Shown here: positions 1-8,979 of the stretch, in pieces
Position numbering within the stretch: position 1 is the first letter of the stretch
Layout: the number at the start of each line of letters is the position of its first letter
Assembly: GCF_020804225.1 (NCBI RefSeq)
Contig: NZ_WJBI01000025.1
Coordinates: 3,723 to 45,044, forward strand
DNA from: Methanosarcina sp. DH2
GTDB lineage: Archaea; Halobacteriota; Methanosarcinia; Methanosarcinales; Methanosarcinaceae
DNA: 41,322 nt
Direction of reading: 5' to 3'
The notes under the pieces: generated by a model
Databases searched by the model: none
What the model was told of the DNA's origin: nothing
Seen by the model: only the letters and a program-made list of their open reading frames with translations
Position numbers and translations under genes: made by a program

Positions 1-195
1 CTGGACACCAAGACCGGAGATTATATTCTGGAATTTCTGGATGGACTGCATGAAAAGGAAGGAAAGACGATTATCATCGTTACCCACGACCTTGAGCTTG
101 TAAAATATGCAACAAGAGTTGTGTACATAAGAGACGGTGAGATCGAAAAAATCGAGGAACGCAAGAAAAATGAACCAGATGAATTGAGGAATTGA
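1..195 (+). CDS. ABC transporter ATP-binding protein, C-terminal end (MacB/LolD type)
   Basis: This is the last 64 codons of an ATPase whose 5' part lies outside the window. The visible residues begin LDTKTG, the end of the Walker B/D-loop region. They continue into IIIVTHD, which carries the conserved H-loop histidine, and then VVYIRDGEIEKI, the usual tail of the LolD/MacB/FtsE family. The stop is 1 base before the next ATG, and the two following genes encode an extracytoplasmic protein and a MacB-type permease. This subunit would energise that permease. Family assignment is firm; the transported substrate is unknown. Confidence 0.9.
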   Translation: MDTKTGDYILEFLDGLHEKEGKTIIIVTHDLELVKYATRVVYIRDGEIEKIEERKKNEPDELRN

Positions 196-196
196 A

Positions 197-1597
197 ATGA
201 AAAAGTTCTCTTTACTAACATTAATACTGTTATTTTCTGCATTTATATGCCTTGGAGCTGGAACAGCACTTGGCGCATCAAACGGAAACATAAACTCTTC
301 ATCCATGCAGGTGAACCTGACTAACCAGAACCCGGACTCTGCTCGCCCCGGAGAACCTGTTGAACTCACTGTCAGCGTACAGAACGTTGGTACAAAGGAT
401 ATAAAGGATATTACTGTCACCGTCAATCCGGAATACCCCTTCACAGAAATTTCAGGACAATCTATTGTAAAAAAGGTCTCCTATCTGAATGCACGGCAGG
501 ATGACAACGAGGGAGGCGTCCTTAAATTCAAGCTTATGACAGATTCCAACGCATCTGCAGGTACGTATGATATTGACATCGTTACTACTTACAAAAGCGG
601 ATCAGGTTCCTCCTCAAGCACGATGACCACTACAAAAACAATCCAGCTCGATGTGAGAGGTAAAGAATACGCTCAGATTGTAACCATAGATAAGGCGAAT
701 ATTGACATAGCAAAGCAAGAGACTCTTGAATTCATCATAACGAATACCGGAACTTCCTCTCTGAAGAACATGGTCGTTTCCTGGAAAGACCCTAAAGGCG
801 TGATCCTCCCGGTATACTCTGACAATACCAAATATATCAAGTATCTGGATGCAGGGGAATCTGTGACCGTTGCTTACTCGGTAATGGCAGATGTAAACGC
901 AGATCCGGGACTTTACACTCTGGATATAAATCTCACTCTGGAAGATTACGAATCAAATGAAAAAATCATTCAGACTACAGCAGGAGTTTTCGTAGGTGGA
1001 GAAACTGACTTTGATGTAGCCTTCTCGGAAAGTGATGCGGGAGAGATTTCTCTTTCAGTTGCAAACGTAGGTAACAACATCGCATATTCAGTAAAAGTAT
1101 CGGTTCCGAAACAGGACAATTACAAAGTGTCAGGAAGTTCCTCAACGATTGTAGGAAACCTTGAGAAAGGAGACTACACAATCGCTTCCTTTGATGTGAC
1201 GAGCATACAGGGTGCCGCAGTGGTTGAAGGTGGTTCAGGAGCACCGGGTACTGCAAAAGCAAGTGCTGAAGGGGGAAATTTAACTGCTGCTTCTGTGGAA
1301 GGCAATCCACTAAAAGTCCAGATTGAATATACTGATGCGAAAGGAGAAAGAATCACGGTGGATAAGGAAGTAGAACTCGAGATTACCGGTGGAAGTATGA
1401 CTGCACAGGCAGGCGGACAAGGTAAACGAAGTGGCATCAGTTCATACCTGCCCTATATTGCTGTAATAGTGTTTGCAGGTGGAGTATTCGTGTACAGGAA
1501 GAAAATACAGGAAAAAATACTGGTAAAGAGAGAGAAAAAATCAGGAGATAAAAAGCCTGAAGAACAGAAATACGGCTGTAAGACACCCAGAGACTGA
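197..1597 (+). CDS. Secreted COG1361-like (CARDB/NEW3-type) protein with C-terminal membrane anchor
   Basis: This 466-aa protein has an N-terminal signal peptide (MKKFSLLTLILLFSAFICLG), several beta-rich modules and a C-terminal transmembrane helix near residues 412-430 (YLPYIAVIVFAGGVFVYRKK) followed by a Lys-rich cytoplasmic tail. The modules resemble CARDB/NEW3 (S-layer-like COG1361) folds: phrases such as EPVELTVSVQNVGTKDIKDI and LEFIITNTGTSSLKNMVVSW recur. The start is supported by GAGGA 6 bases upstream. It lies between the ATPase and the permease genes in one operon, so it is probably the extracytoplasmic partner of the transporter, playing the role of a MacA-like or substrate-presenting subunit. 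That role is inferred from context only. Confidence 0.8.
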   Translation: MKKFSLLTLILLFSAFICLGAGTALGASNGNINSSSMQVNLTNQNPDSARPGEPVELTVSVQNVGTKDIKDITVTVNPEYPFTEISGQSIVKKVSYLNARQDDNEGGVLKFKLMTDSNASAGTYDIDIVTTYKSGSGSSSSTMTTTKTIQLDVRGKEYAQIVTIDKANIDIAKQETLEFIITNTGTSSLKNMVVSWKDPKGVILPVYSDNTKYIKYLDAGESVTVAYSVMADVNADPGLYTLDINLTLEDYESNEKIIQTTAGVFVGGETDFDVAFSESDAGEISLSVANVGNNIAYSVKVSVPKQDNYKVSGSSSTIVGNLEKGDYTIASFDVTSIQGAAVVEGGSGAPGTAKASAEGGNLTAASVEGNPLKVQIEYTDAKGERITVDKEVELEITGGSMTAQAGGQGKRSGISSYLPYIAVIVFAGGVFVYRKKIQEKILVKREKKSGDKKPEEQKYGCKTPRD

Positions 1598-1632
1598 AAA
1601 ATCAACATCCACAGATAACGGAAGGATGCAAG

Positions 1633-2880
1633 ATGAGAAATTCAACCTACCTGAAAATGGGCCTGAACATGCTTCTGCACAGCAAATTGAGAAGCTGGCT
1701 GACCATTATCGGGATAGTTATAGGGATCGGGTCTGTTGTTGGCATCCTCTCTCTCGGGGATGCCATGCAGGAGCAGGTACAGAGCAGGCTTGCCGAGATG
1801 GACCTGACAAAAATAACCATATCTCCAGGATATACTAAAGCATCATCCAATATGCCCGGTCCCGGAGGACCCGGGGGAGGAGGGGGCACGACAACGGATG
1901 TCGAATTGACAGATGATGATATCGATGCACTTCAGGGCCTGGACGGTATACAATATATAGCTGGCCAAATTTCCGGCAGTGAACCGGTGATTTATGCAGC
2001 GCAAAATGCAACCCTCTCAATCACAGGCGTGGACCCTCAGGTCTGGAAGTATATGACTACTCTGGAGACGCAATCAGGAAGATTGCTCGAGCCATCTGAC
2101 AAGTATGCCGCAGTCATAGGAAGTGGCGTTGCCAGTGGAGTTTATGACCAGAATATAGGTGTGAACCAGGTAATAACAATTAACGGTAAAGCAGTGCGCG
2201 TTGTCGGCATTCTTGCAGAAGAAGGAGGAGGGGGAGACAGAAGCATTTACATGCCAATCGATGGGGCAGCAAACCTGCTTGATGATGCAGAAGAAGATGT
2301 TTATGACACCATCACTGTAAAAGCCAAGAGTGAGGATCTGGTTGACGGACTGATAGAAGACATCGAGGATAAGCTCATGGTTTCAAGGCATATTATCCGG
2401 GATGATGACAGGGACTTTTCCGTGACAGCCTCTAAGTCAATGGCTGAGTCCGTCACCGAAATGACAAGTTCGATGACCCTCTTCCTCGGAGCAATTGCAG
2501 CTGTATCCCTCCTTGTAGGAGCTGTGGGTATTGCAAACACTATGTTTACCTCAGTCCTTGAAAAGACCAAGGAGATAGGAACTATGAAAGCCATTGGAGC
2601 GAAAAACAGGGATATCCTTATGATTTTCCTTTTTAACTCTGCAATGGTAGGCCTTGTTGGTGGCATCCTTGGAGTTATGCTGGGAGCCTGTGTTTCAACT
2701 CTATTCCCACTTCTGGGCATGACTATGATGGGAGGGGGAGGCTCTTCAGGCATATCTCTTGCTCCTGACCTTATGGCTTTCGGGCTTATCCTGGCAGTAG
2801 GAATAGGTGTGGCTTCAGGAGTAGTACCGGCCTACAGGGCATCAAAACTGAAACCTGTAGATGCGTTGAGATACGAATAA
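1633..2880 (+). CDS. MacB/FtsX-type ABC transporter permease
   Basis: This 415-aa protein has the MacB_PCD plus FtsX architecture. A first membrane helix lies near residues 17-42 (LTIIGIVIGIGSVVGILSLG), followed by a long extracytoplasmic domain. Three helices sit in the last 140 residues, with the characteristic EKTKEIGTMKAIGAKNRDIL coupling segment and the terminal YRASKLKPVDALRYE. GGAAGG lies 7 bases before the ATG; the overlapping ATG at 1626 opens another frame and is not used. Two Gly-rich loops (near residues 75-90 and 366-374) are distinctive. It works with the ATPase and the COG1361-like protein upstream, probably in export or in handling of lipid or peptide substrates. Substrate unknown. 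Confidence 0.92.
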   Translation: MRNSTYLKMGLNMLLHSKLRSWLTIIGIVIGIGSVVGILSLGDAMQEQVQSRLAEMDLTKITISPGYTKASSNMPGPGGPGGGGGTTTDVELTDDDIDALQGLDGIQYIAGQISGSEPVIYAAQNATLSITGVDPQVWKYMTTLETQSGRLLEPSDKYAAVIGSGVASGVYDQNIGVNQVITINGKAVRVVGILAEEGGGGDRSIYMPIDGAANLLDDAEEDVYDTITVKAKSEDLVDGLIEDIEDKLMVSRHIIRDDDRDFSVTASKSMAESVTEMTSSMTLFLGAIAAVSLLVGAVGIANTMFTSVLEKTKEIGTMKAIGAKNRDILMIFLFNSAMVGLVGGILGVMLGACVSTLFPLLGMTMMGGGGSSGISLAPDLMAFGLILAVGIGVASGVVPAYRASKLKPVDALRYE

Positions 2881-2910
2881 CCGGAAGAAACCGGAAATAA
2901 GTGAATTAAA

Positions 2911-2941
2911 AGAAAGGATAAAACCTTTCTTAATTTTTTTG
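2911..2941 (+). terminator. Hairpin-T terminator after the ABC operon
   Basis: AGAAAGG and CCTTTCT form a perfect 7-bp stem with a 6-base loop, followed by TAATTTTTTT. It lies 30 bases after the permease stop and just before the next gene, so it probably ends the ABC operon transcript. Confidence 0.7.
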
Positions 2942-2969
2942 CCAAGGAAAAAGCAGAGAACGGGATAAA

Positions 2970-3788
2970 ATGAATCTTATTGACCTGGCAGTTCTCCCTG
3001 AAAAAAGAAGAGAAATACTCTTACTTATAGAAAGGAAACCCGGAAGTTTTGAGGAAATTAAAAGTTTACTTGACATAACTTCTGCTTCATTAAGGCTCCA
3101 TATAAATAAACTGTTAGATTCCGGGCTTCTTGAGGAAAAAAGAGGAGAATACAAGTTATCGTGCATGTCGATACCGATAATTGAGAATCTGAAAGGACTG
3201 CTGGACTCACTGGCTTTCTTTGAGGAAAATATGGGTTACTGGAAGAAACATGACCTGACTCCGGTTCCCGACTTTTTATTGAGAAAGCTCGAAGACCTGG
3301 GAAGGTTTGAACTTATTGAATCTGATGCATCACATATGTTCGAAATCCCACAGGTAATTATAGGACATTTAAGGACATCAGGGGAGATTTTTGCTTTTTT
3401 CTCCTGCCTGCATCCGGAAATCCCGCTCCTTTATTCAGGATTTGCGAAAACAGGCTTAAAGCTCTCTTTATGTGTGACAGAACCGATAGCTGAAAGATTA
3501 TTCAATGACTTCCCTATTGAAACAAAAATACTTCTGGAAACTGAAAACACTAAACTGTTTGTTTGCAGCAGGAAAGTAAACCTGCCTGTCTTTATAGTGA
3601 CAGATCGGTTTATGGCAATATTGTTTTTTCAGAATAGCGGGAAACTGAGCATTCAGTTGATAATCTGTTTTGAAGATGGGGCTTTGCATTGGGGAAAAGA
3701 ATTGTACAGATATTATGAGGAGTTTTCGGAATCTTTACGAAGCAGAGACCTGAAAGACTGTGGGAATCTGAAGCCTGCGGAAGTATGA
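2970..3788 (+). CDS. Winged-helix regulator of the FilR1/DUF1724 family
   Basis: This 272-aa protein has an N-terminal ArsR-like winged helix (about residues 1-70: EEIKSLLDITSASLRLHINK is the recognition region). A DUF1724/FilR1-type effector domain follows (IPIIENLKGLLDSLAFFEEN, then HDLTPVPDFLLRKLEDLGRF). This domain order is typical of the multi-copy Methanosarcinales regulators, some of which control methanogenesis genes. It is a separate transcription unit after the ABC terminator. It could regulate the ABC operon or the transglutaminase-like gene downstream, but no operator was recognised. Family call is confident; target is unknown. Confidence 0.88.
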   Translation: MNLIDLAVLPEKRREILLLIERKPGSFEEIKSLLDITSASLRLHINKLLDSGLLEEKRGEYKLSCMSIPIIENLKGLLDSLAFFEENMGYWKKHDLTPVPDFLLRKLEDLGRFELIESDASHMFEIPQVIIGHLRTSGEIFAFFSCLHPEIPLLYSGFAKTGLKLSLCVTEPIAERLFNDFPIETKILLETENTKLFVCSRKVNLPVFIVTDRFMAILFFQNSGKLSIQLIICFEDGALHWGKELYRYYEEFSESLRSRDLKDCGNLKPAEV

Positions 3789-3844
3789 AAAATGAACTTT
3801 ACATGAATAAAGAGGAAAAAATTCAACATAAGAAAATTGAATAG
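3785..3844 (+). CDS. Possible 19-aa leader peptide overlapping the regulator stop (doubtful)
   Basis: An ATG overlaps the TGA of the upstream regulator (ATGA arrangement). It opens a 19-codon, very basic and acidic frame that ends before the transglutaminase-like gene. Nothing but the coupled ATGA supports it. It may be chance. Confidence 0.12.
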   Translation: MKNELYMNKEEKIQHKKIE

Positions 3845-3872
3845 AAAGAAAAGCAGGATGGTAGGTAACAGA

Positions 3873-5024
3873 ATGAAAAAAATTGCTATAATTTTGCTGG
3901 CTGTTTTTATACTGGCAGTATCTGTCTGTGCCTGCGAAAGCCTGGAGGCAGGAAATTCCGGAACTTCCCGGGAAACCTGCTGCATAACCAGTATTTATGA
4001 GACCATTTCCGGGAGTTTCACTTCCAGTGAGCTCATTGCAGACAGTATTACTTCTTACTGTTCATCCATCGAGAGCCGGATTTCGGAAAGTCGGTATCTA
4101 AATTTGATAGATATTTTTGAAAATAAAATTTATGCTGTTGGAAACTGGAATTTGGAGTTCAGCCTGCCTGCCAGGGAAGTAGATATGATGCAAAATAGAC
4201 AACTTATAGTGCAAAATAACCAGCCCGTTTTCAGGAGGGAAAGACCAGAACGGTTGCTTCCTGCTCCTACCAGAGAAGAGCCTGTAAGGAGGGGAATTCC
4301 TGACAGAGATGAATTGAATAATTTCATGGAAGAACAGCCGCTACAACGAAAAAACATAACATCAAATTACCAGACGTATGTCACCCCGGACTCTGAGGCT
4401 GTAAACTCTTACATCGAAGAAAACTGTCTTGATGATAAGTACGGGATTTATAAAGCAGCTCTCTCCTGGACCTGGGTATCAGACGAGACTTTGAATAATG
4501 CAGAAGAAAAGTGGCTTACTCCGACCGAATTCCTGGAAGAAACTCCTGATTATTCCAGCAACCCGGTATATGGCGAACCTGCGAGTGACTGTGAGGAACA
4601 GGCAAATTGCCTGGCTTCCCTTTTGATAGCTTCAGAAGAATACAATGAGAGCACAGTCCGGGTTGCAATAGGAAAAGTCGATTTCGGGGATGTTAGCGGC
4701 GGACACGCCTGGGTAGAGGTTTACGAGGATGGAGAATGGTTCCCCCTTGACCCTACTGACGGACCTTACTATGATGACGAAAGTTCAGAATTGATGTCTG
4801 CGAATGCATCGGAGATTGACTATGAGAAATATAGTAGTAACATATATCCGGCAGTGGAAATCTGGTATTACTATAATAACGAGTATTTCATAGATTCAGG
4901 AACGAAGATTGGAAATGCTCCAGTGTCCTGGAACAAAAAACCGGAGAGCTATCAAAAAACCGGAAAGCTATCAAAAAATATGATCGGGTCGAAAGTGACA
5001 TTTTCGACCCTTATTTCATTTTAA
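3873..5024 (+). CDS. Secreted transglutaminase-like (papain-fold) protein
   Basis: The chosen ATG (AGGT 6 bases upstream) gives 383 aa beginning with a clean signal peptide (MKKIAIILLAVFILAVSVCA). The frame is open further upstream to a TTG at 3837. The C-terminal half carries a transglutaminase-core triad: Cys240 in SDCEEQANCLASLL, His278 in GGHAWVEVYEDG and Asp293 in PLDPTDGP. All three catalytic residues are present, so it could be an active extracytoplasmic protease or transamidase. The middle (about 85-170) is a low-complexity Arg/Pro/Glu-rich linker. Its partner and substrate are unknown. Confidence 0.82.
   Translation: MKKIAIILLAVFILAVSVCACESLEAGNSGTSRETCCITSIYETISGSFTSSELIADSITSYCSSIESRISESRYLNLIDIFENKIYAVGNWNLEFSLPAREVDMMQNRQLIVQNNQPVFRRERPERLLPAPTREEPVRRGIPDRDELNNFMEEQPLQRKNITSNYQTYVTPDSEAVNSYIEENCLDDKYGIYKAALSWTWVSDETLNNAEEKWLTPTEFLEETPDYSSNPVYGEPASDCEEQANCLASLLIASEEYNESTVRVAIGKVDFGDVSGGHAWVEVYEDGEWFPLDPTDGPYYDDESSELMSANASEIDYEKYSSNIYPAVEIWYYYNNEYFIDSGTKIGNAPVSWNKKPESYQKTGKLSKNMIGSKVTFSTLISF
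4986..5010 (+). terminator. Hairpin terminator overlapping the end of the transglutaminase-like gene
   Basis: GGGTCGAAA and TTTCGACCC form a perfect 9-bp stem with a 7-base loop, followed by TTATTTCATTTT. The hairpin lies inside the last dozen codons of the gene. It faces the convergent histidine kinase gene that ends at 5086. Confidence 0.65.
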
Positions 5025-5085
5025 AATTCAATACTGGGATTGAATCTGAGCAAACCGGATACTTCGGATGAAGAAGAATAGGAGC

Positions 5086-7227
5086 TCAGAGTCGTTCACT
5101 CCTGCCGGAAAAGGGGATCGAAAAACCGAAGGTACTCCCTTTTCCGGCTTCACTTTCAAACCAGACGCTTCCGCCGTGGAGATGCACGATTTCTTTTACA
5201 AGGGCAAGACCAAGCCCGGTTCCCTGATATTTTTTAGACGAGGAAGAGTCTATCTGGCTGAAAGGCTTGAAAAGTTTGTCGTGGTCTGCTGCTGCAATGC
5301 CAATTCCTTCATCAGAGACAGCTATCATTATATAGTCATTTCTCTGTGCTGCTTTAACTCTTATACACCCATTTTCATTTGAAAATTTAATTGCATTTGT
5401 CATCAGGTTGCTGAGAACCTGCATGATTCTCTCCCTGTCTGCAGACACTCTGGGCAGGCTAGTTTCAATCTCAAATTTTATATTTATTCCTTTGCTGGCG
5501 GCAAATGGAAACAGCATATCCCGAACTTCAGCAAATGCTTCAGCCAGCCAGAAAGTGCTGTAATGCAGTTCAAAGCTCCCTGCTTCTACCTTAGAGAGAT
5601 CAAGGATCTCATTGATCAGGTTCAGCAGGTGTTTTCCACTGCTTGAAATATTCCCGACAGCTTTGAGCTGTCTTGCATTAAGTTCTCCATAGACTTTCTC
5701 ATACAGAAGGTCGGAGAAGCCTATTATTGAGTTTAGTGGGGTTCTGAGTTCGTGACTCATGTTTGCAAGGAATTCACTCTTGGTATGGTTTGCGACTTCT
5801 GCGTCATGCTTTGCTCTGAAGAGCTCGATTTCATAGTTCTTCCGTTCCGTAATTTCCACACCTGTTTCCAGAATTGCAATGATATCTCCGGTTTCGTCAC
5901 ACACAGGCTTTGACCTGAGAAGCCATGTCTTTCCCTCGGAAGAGGTGAACTCCTGATCAGTCCAGCCGGAAGCCTGTGGATACCGTGGTTTCTGGATAAT
6001 CTCTTTGTCCGCAGCCTTGTGGCAATCAGAAGTCATCTCTTTAACCTTAACCGTTAATAGATCCCTGTTTTTGAGGGCAGCCCGGTTCGCCCAGCGAATA
6101 TTAAAGTTAGGATCCCTGAGCACCACTATTTCTTCAAGGGAATCGAGAATAAACTTTTTTTCATATTCCCTGGACTTAAGTTCCTGCTCAGCAAGTCTGA
6201 TGCTGGAAAGCATTTCATTGATACCTTTTGAAAGCCTGTGGATCTCATCTTCTCCATCGACGTCCAACTGCTTTGAGATATCTTTCTCTCTTTTTACTTT
6301 TTCAAGAAAACTGTCAATAGCAATTAGCCTTGAGACAAGGAGACGATCCAGGCTGAACTTGGTCGCGGTTCCTATAACTATCCCGCTGAGCAGCAGGAAA
6401 CCGTAAATATAAGTCAGAGTCTTTTTGCCCTGTGCGTAGAGGTCACGCGGGTAATCAGCTCTCATAAGGGCTACGGGCTCCCCGGTAGTATCTTTCAGTA
6501 TGAAATACCCGGCCACCCTATCATCTCCAAGAATATTAACAGTATTCCCTTCTCCCCTGAAAGCTTTATTGAATGCATCCTGAAAGTCCGGGGGCATTTC
6601 CTCGTTTAAAGCATAGAGAGATAGGGAAGACTGTGTACGCTCTTCAAGAGAGGCGATGTAAGAGCTGTCAATATACTTTCCAAGAATTAAAGTCCCTGCA
6701 GAAGGACCTTCTTCGAGACTTACAAGGATAGGACGGCAAACGATAAGCATCGGCCCTTCTTCAAGCAGTATGACTCCCTGCATATAATCCGCATTTCCAT
6801 GAGTCGTGAGAAGCCCACTGTTAATCCTCTCCAGAAGCCCTGCAGGAACCGGAACATTTGTCCTGTTTATCAGGTCTACAGACATGGGATAGACCATGAC
6901 TCCAGATTTGTTTACAAAAAGCATAATATTGAGATCCAGGTCATATAGAGTGTTGTCTTCCAGGTTGGACTCTATATATTCAGGATTCAGGGTATTCATG
7001 AATTCGTATGTATCATCCCAGTAAGCCCAGTCTCTTGCAGTTCTGTCAATAGACAGCGTCTCCCAGGCAATTGCCTGTTCGATTTTCTCCGTATTTTTGA
7101 GGGTATCCCGGGTCTCAAGCTTGGAAAAACTGGATAACAGGATGGTATGGGATGCGACTATTAAAAGAACAGTTAATAAAGCAAACATTGTGAAAGTAAC
7201 TACCAATAATTTTTTACTAACATCCAT
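5086..7227 (-). CDS. CHASE4-HAMP-PAS sensor histidine kinase (first paralogue)
   Basis: This is a membrane sensor kinase of 713 aa from the ATG at 7227, which has GGTG about 6 bases upstream. The frame is open to 7401, but the extra residues are not family-like. Order: first membrane helix (about 5-27); extracytoplasmic CHASE4 domain with the ARDWAYWDDTYEFM signature; second helix (LTYIYGFLLLSGIVIG); HAMP; a PAS domain; HisKA with phosphoacceptor His492 in MSHELRTPLNSIIGFSDLL; and HATPase with the N box (NLMTNAIKFSNENG), DEGIGI and GTGLGLALVKEI. No receiver domain is fused and no response regulator is adjacent. It is paralogous to the kinase at 8980-11184. Confidence 0.93.
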   Translation of the reverse strand: MDVSKKLLVVTFTMFALLTVLLIVASHTILLSSFSKLETRDTLKNTEKIEQAIAWETLSIDRTARDWAYWDDTYEFMNTLNPEYIESNLEDNTLYDLDLNIMLFVNKSGVMVYPMSVDLINRTNVPVPAGLLERINSGLLTTHGNADYMQGVILLEEGPMLIVCRPILVSLEEGPSAGTLILGKYIDSSYIASLEERTQSSLSLYALNEEMPPDFQDAFNKAFRGEGNTVNILGDDRVAGYFILKDTTGEPVALMRADYPRDLYAQGKKTLTYIYGFLLLSGIVIGTATKFSLDRLLVSRLIAIDSFLEKVKREKDISKQLDVDGEDEIHRLSKGINEMLSSIRLAEQELKSREYEKKFILDSLEEIVVLRDPNFNIRWANRAALKNRDLLTVKVKEMTSDCHKAADKEIIQKPRYPQASGWTDQEFTSSEGKTWLLRSKPVCDETGDIIAILETGVEITERKNYEIELFRAKHDAEVANHTKSEFLANMSHELRTPLNSIIGFSDLLYEKVYGELNARQLKAVGNISSSGKHLLNLINEILDLSKVEAGSFELHYSTFWLAEAFAEVRDMLFPFAASKGINIKFEIETSLPRVSADRERIMQVLSNLMTNAIKFSNENGCIRVKAAQRNDYIMIAVSDEGIGIAAADHDKLFKPFSQIDSSSSKKYQGTGLGLALVKEIVHLHGGSVWFESEAGKGSTFGFSIPFSGRSERL

Positions 7228-7340
7228 ACACATCACCAACAAACTGCCGGAAGTGAAATCACATACTTGCAACCGTGTAGCATAAAACATAATCCATTCA
7301 AAAGCTAAAGTGCAGATATTTGTTATAAAAATGAAGTGAA

Positions 7341-7354
7341 AAAATATATAAAGG
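7341..7354 (-). promoter_or_regulatory. TATA box for the first histidine kinase
   Basis: Read on the minus strand, CCTTTATATATTTT is a good archaeal TATA element, about 115 bases before the chosen ATG. It predicts a leader of about 90 bases. Confidence 0.5.
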
Positions 7355-7401
7355 TTGCTAAGTAGAGCAGAAATTCCTGTGCAATTAAGGCAGATACTCA
7401 A

Positions 7402-8150
7402 GATCGGTACTCTTGTTGAATTATCAGTACACTTTTTGAACTGATCCCAGAACTCAAACCGAGTCTCTAAATCTTATATTTTGAGAGGTCAATGGAACCT
7501 TTGATAACGAAAACTGATTCTAAAACTGTACTGATTTGAGAGTAAAGTTGTTTTGGAAAAAAATTCATAAAATCATTTTTACACTTCAAGAAGAAGAAAT
7601 ACATATTAGATTCCTGCAGATCTGATTGATAGACCCATAAATTTAAACGAAATTATAAATTAAGTAAAACTTTCCGCCCTGACTGCAGAGTTTTTCGAAA
7701 ATAGACAAAAGCCAATATTGAATTATAATATTATATAAAAAATTAGGATACAGGGCAGAACCCGTAAGAACATTAGTTTTTCGAGCCTGTGCCAAATCTA
7801 TAAATTGCACACCTACGCACGCAAAATCAGAGAAGAAAAGTAGTAAATTACTGTAGAGCTGTCCAGAATAATTTTTTGAGGGCCCTCCGGGCACAGCCAC
7901 ATGTCTCCTGTGTATAACAGTTTTTGCTACTTTCAGATTAAATCATAAAAAATTCAGGTTAGGCTGGTAAATTTTTTATACCAATTACTCTTTTGAAAAC
8001 TATAAAGCTTTTAATATTTTTATTTGTAAGTCAGACTTATTATATAATTATTTAAAGCTGACAAAAAAAGCTTCTAGAGGCATAAATGTAAATATAACTT
8101 AAAAAAAATATAAGCAATATACCCAGTTTTACATAGCCGAGGTTTTTAGA
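7402..8150. other. Gene-poor spacer between the first kinase and the YkgJ-like gene
   Basis: This is AT-rich sequence with no convincing gene. An 85-codon minus-strand frame (7643-7900) has no recognised motif and poor start signals. A GC-rich patch near 7878-7894 (GGGCCCTCCGGGC) is near-palindromic. A TATA-like element (TTATATAATTAT) near 8038-8050 may serve the downstream plus-strand gene. Confidence 0.4.
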
Positions 8151-8885
8151 TTGAGATTTAAAAAAATATCCATGAATATGTACGAGAACTTCCATAAAAT
8201 GTTTAGTGGAAGTAATCAGAATACTTTCAATGTCTGCAAGAAATGTGGAGGAGCTTGCGAGCACAATAAAATAGGAACTTTGCTCCCTGGAGAAAAAGAA
8301 TATATGGCAAAAAAAATGGGTATGAGCGTTTCCGAATTCAAACTAAGGTATCTGGATATTTTGAAAATGGAAGACGGAACTCTTATTCATGTATTAAAGC
8401 TTGGAGAGTTATGTCCTTTCTTGAATAAAGAAACTGAGGTATGTGAATGTCGGGATTTTAAACCTATAATCTGTAAAATTTACCCTGTTGTTTTTACGGT
8501 TGAAGATGGAAAGGTAAACTTTACAATAGACAATTGGTGTCAGTTATCAAGAAAGAAAGTTTGTAGAAACTATTTCAAATCTGCTATCCCCCTTTTGTCC
8601 CGCCTTCCTATCCCGATTGAATGGTTTAGTCATGTGGTAAGCTACGATGACCTTTATTTTGATTATGACCAGTTAAGAAAATGCAGAAAAGGAAAAAGTC
8701 AGTACGCTGTTTTTACTCTGGAAGAACTTTTAAGCCTTCAGAAAGGCCATATGGAAGCGTATAAAGTAGAAACGCATGATATAGAAGCACATAAGAAAGA
8801 AGCAAGTAAGGTAGAAATACATAGGATAAAAGTGGCAGGTTACTGTGTTGATTTCTGTCAGGAAATTGAGGAGCCCATATTTTAA
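8151..8885 (+). CDS. YkgJ/CxxCxxCC-type metal-cluster protein (TTG start)
   Basis: This 244-aa protein belongs to the zinc/iron-chelating YkgJ-like family: Cys29, Cys32 and Cys36 (CKKCGGAC), then Cys88 (GELCPF), Cys98, Cys100 (CEC) and Cys108 (ICKIYP). These cysteines would bind a metal or Fe-S cluster. The TTG start is preferred because GAGGT lies 7 bases before it, whereas the ATG at 8172 has no SD. The tail (about 200-230) has an imperfect repeat of the form KVExHxIExHKxE. It is the only plus-strand gene between two paralogous sensor kinases and could belong to their redox or metal-sensing pathway; that is speculation. The biochemical role of the family is not settled. Confidence 0.82.
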   Translation: MRFKKISMNMYENFHKMFSGSNQNTFNVCKKCGGACEHNKIGTLLPGEKEYMAKKMGMSVSEFKLRYLDILKMEDGTLIHVLKLGELCPFLNKETEVCECRDFKPIICKIYPVVFTVEDGKVNFTIDNWCQLSRKKVCRNYFKSAIPLLSRLPIPIEWFSHVVSYDDLYFDYDQLRKCRKGKSQYAVFTLEELLSLQKGHMEAYKVETHDIEAHKKEASKVEIHRIKVAGYCVDFCQEIEEPIF

Positions 8886-8979
8886 TAAGAGACTGAAAAA
8901 CTTATGGCTTAGGTAAGCCGATATATTCAAACGACTTTTAGTCAGTTGATTCCTTACCCTATTCTTTTTTAAATTTCCT

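Noticed and set aside
7643-7900. 85-codon minus-strand frame
   Set aside because: No recognisable motif, no good SD and unlikely composition; probably chance in an AT-rich spacer.
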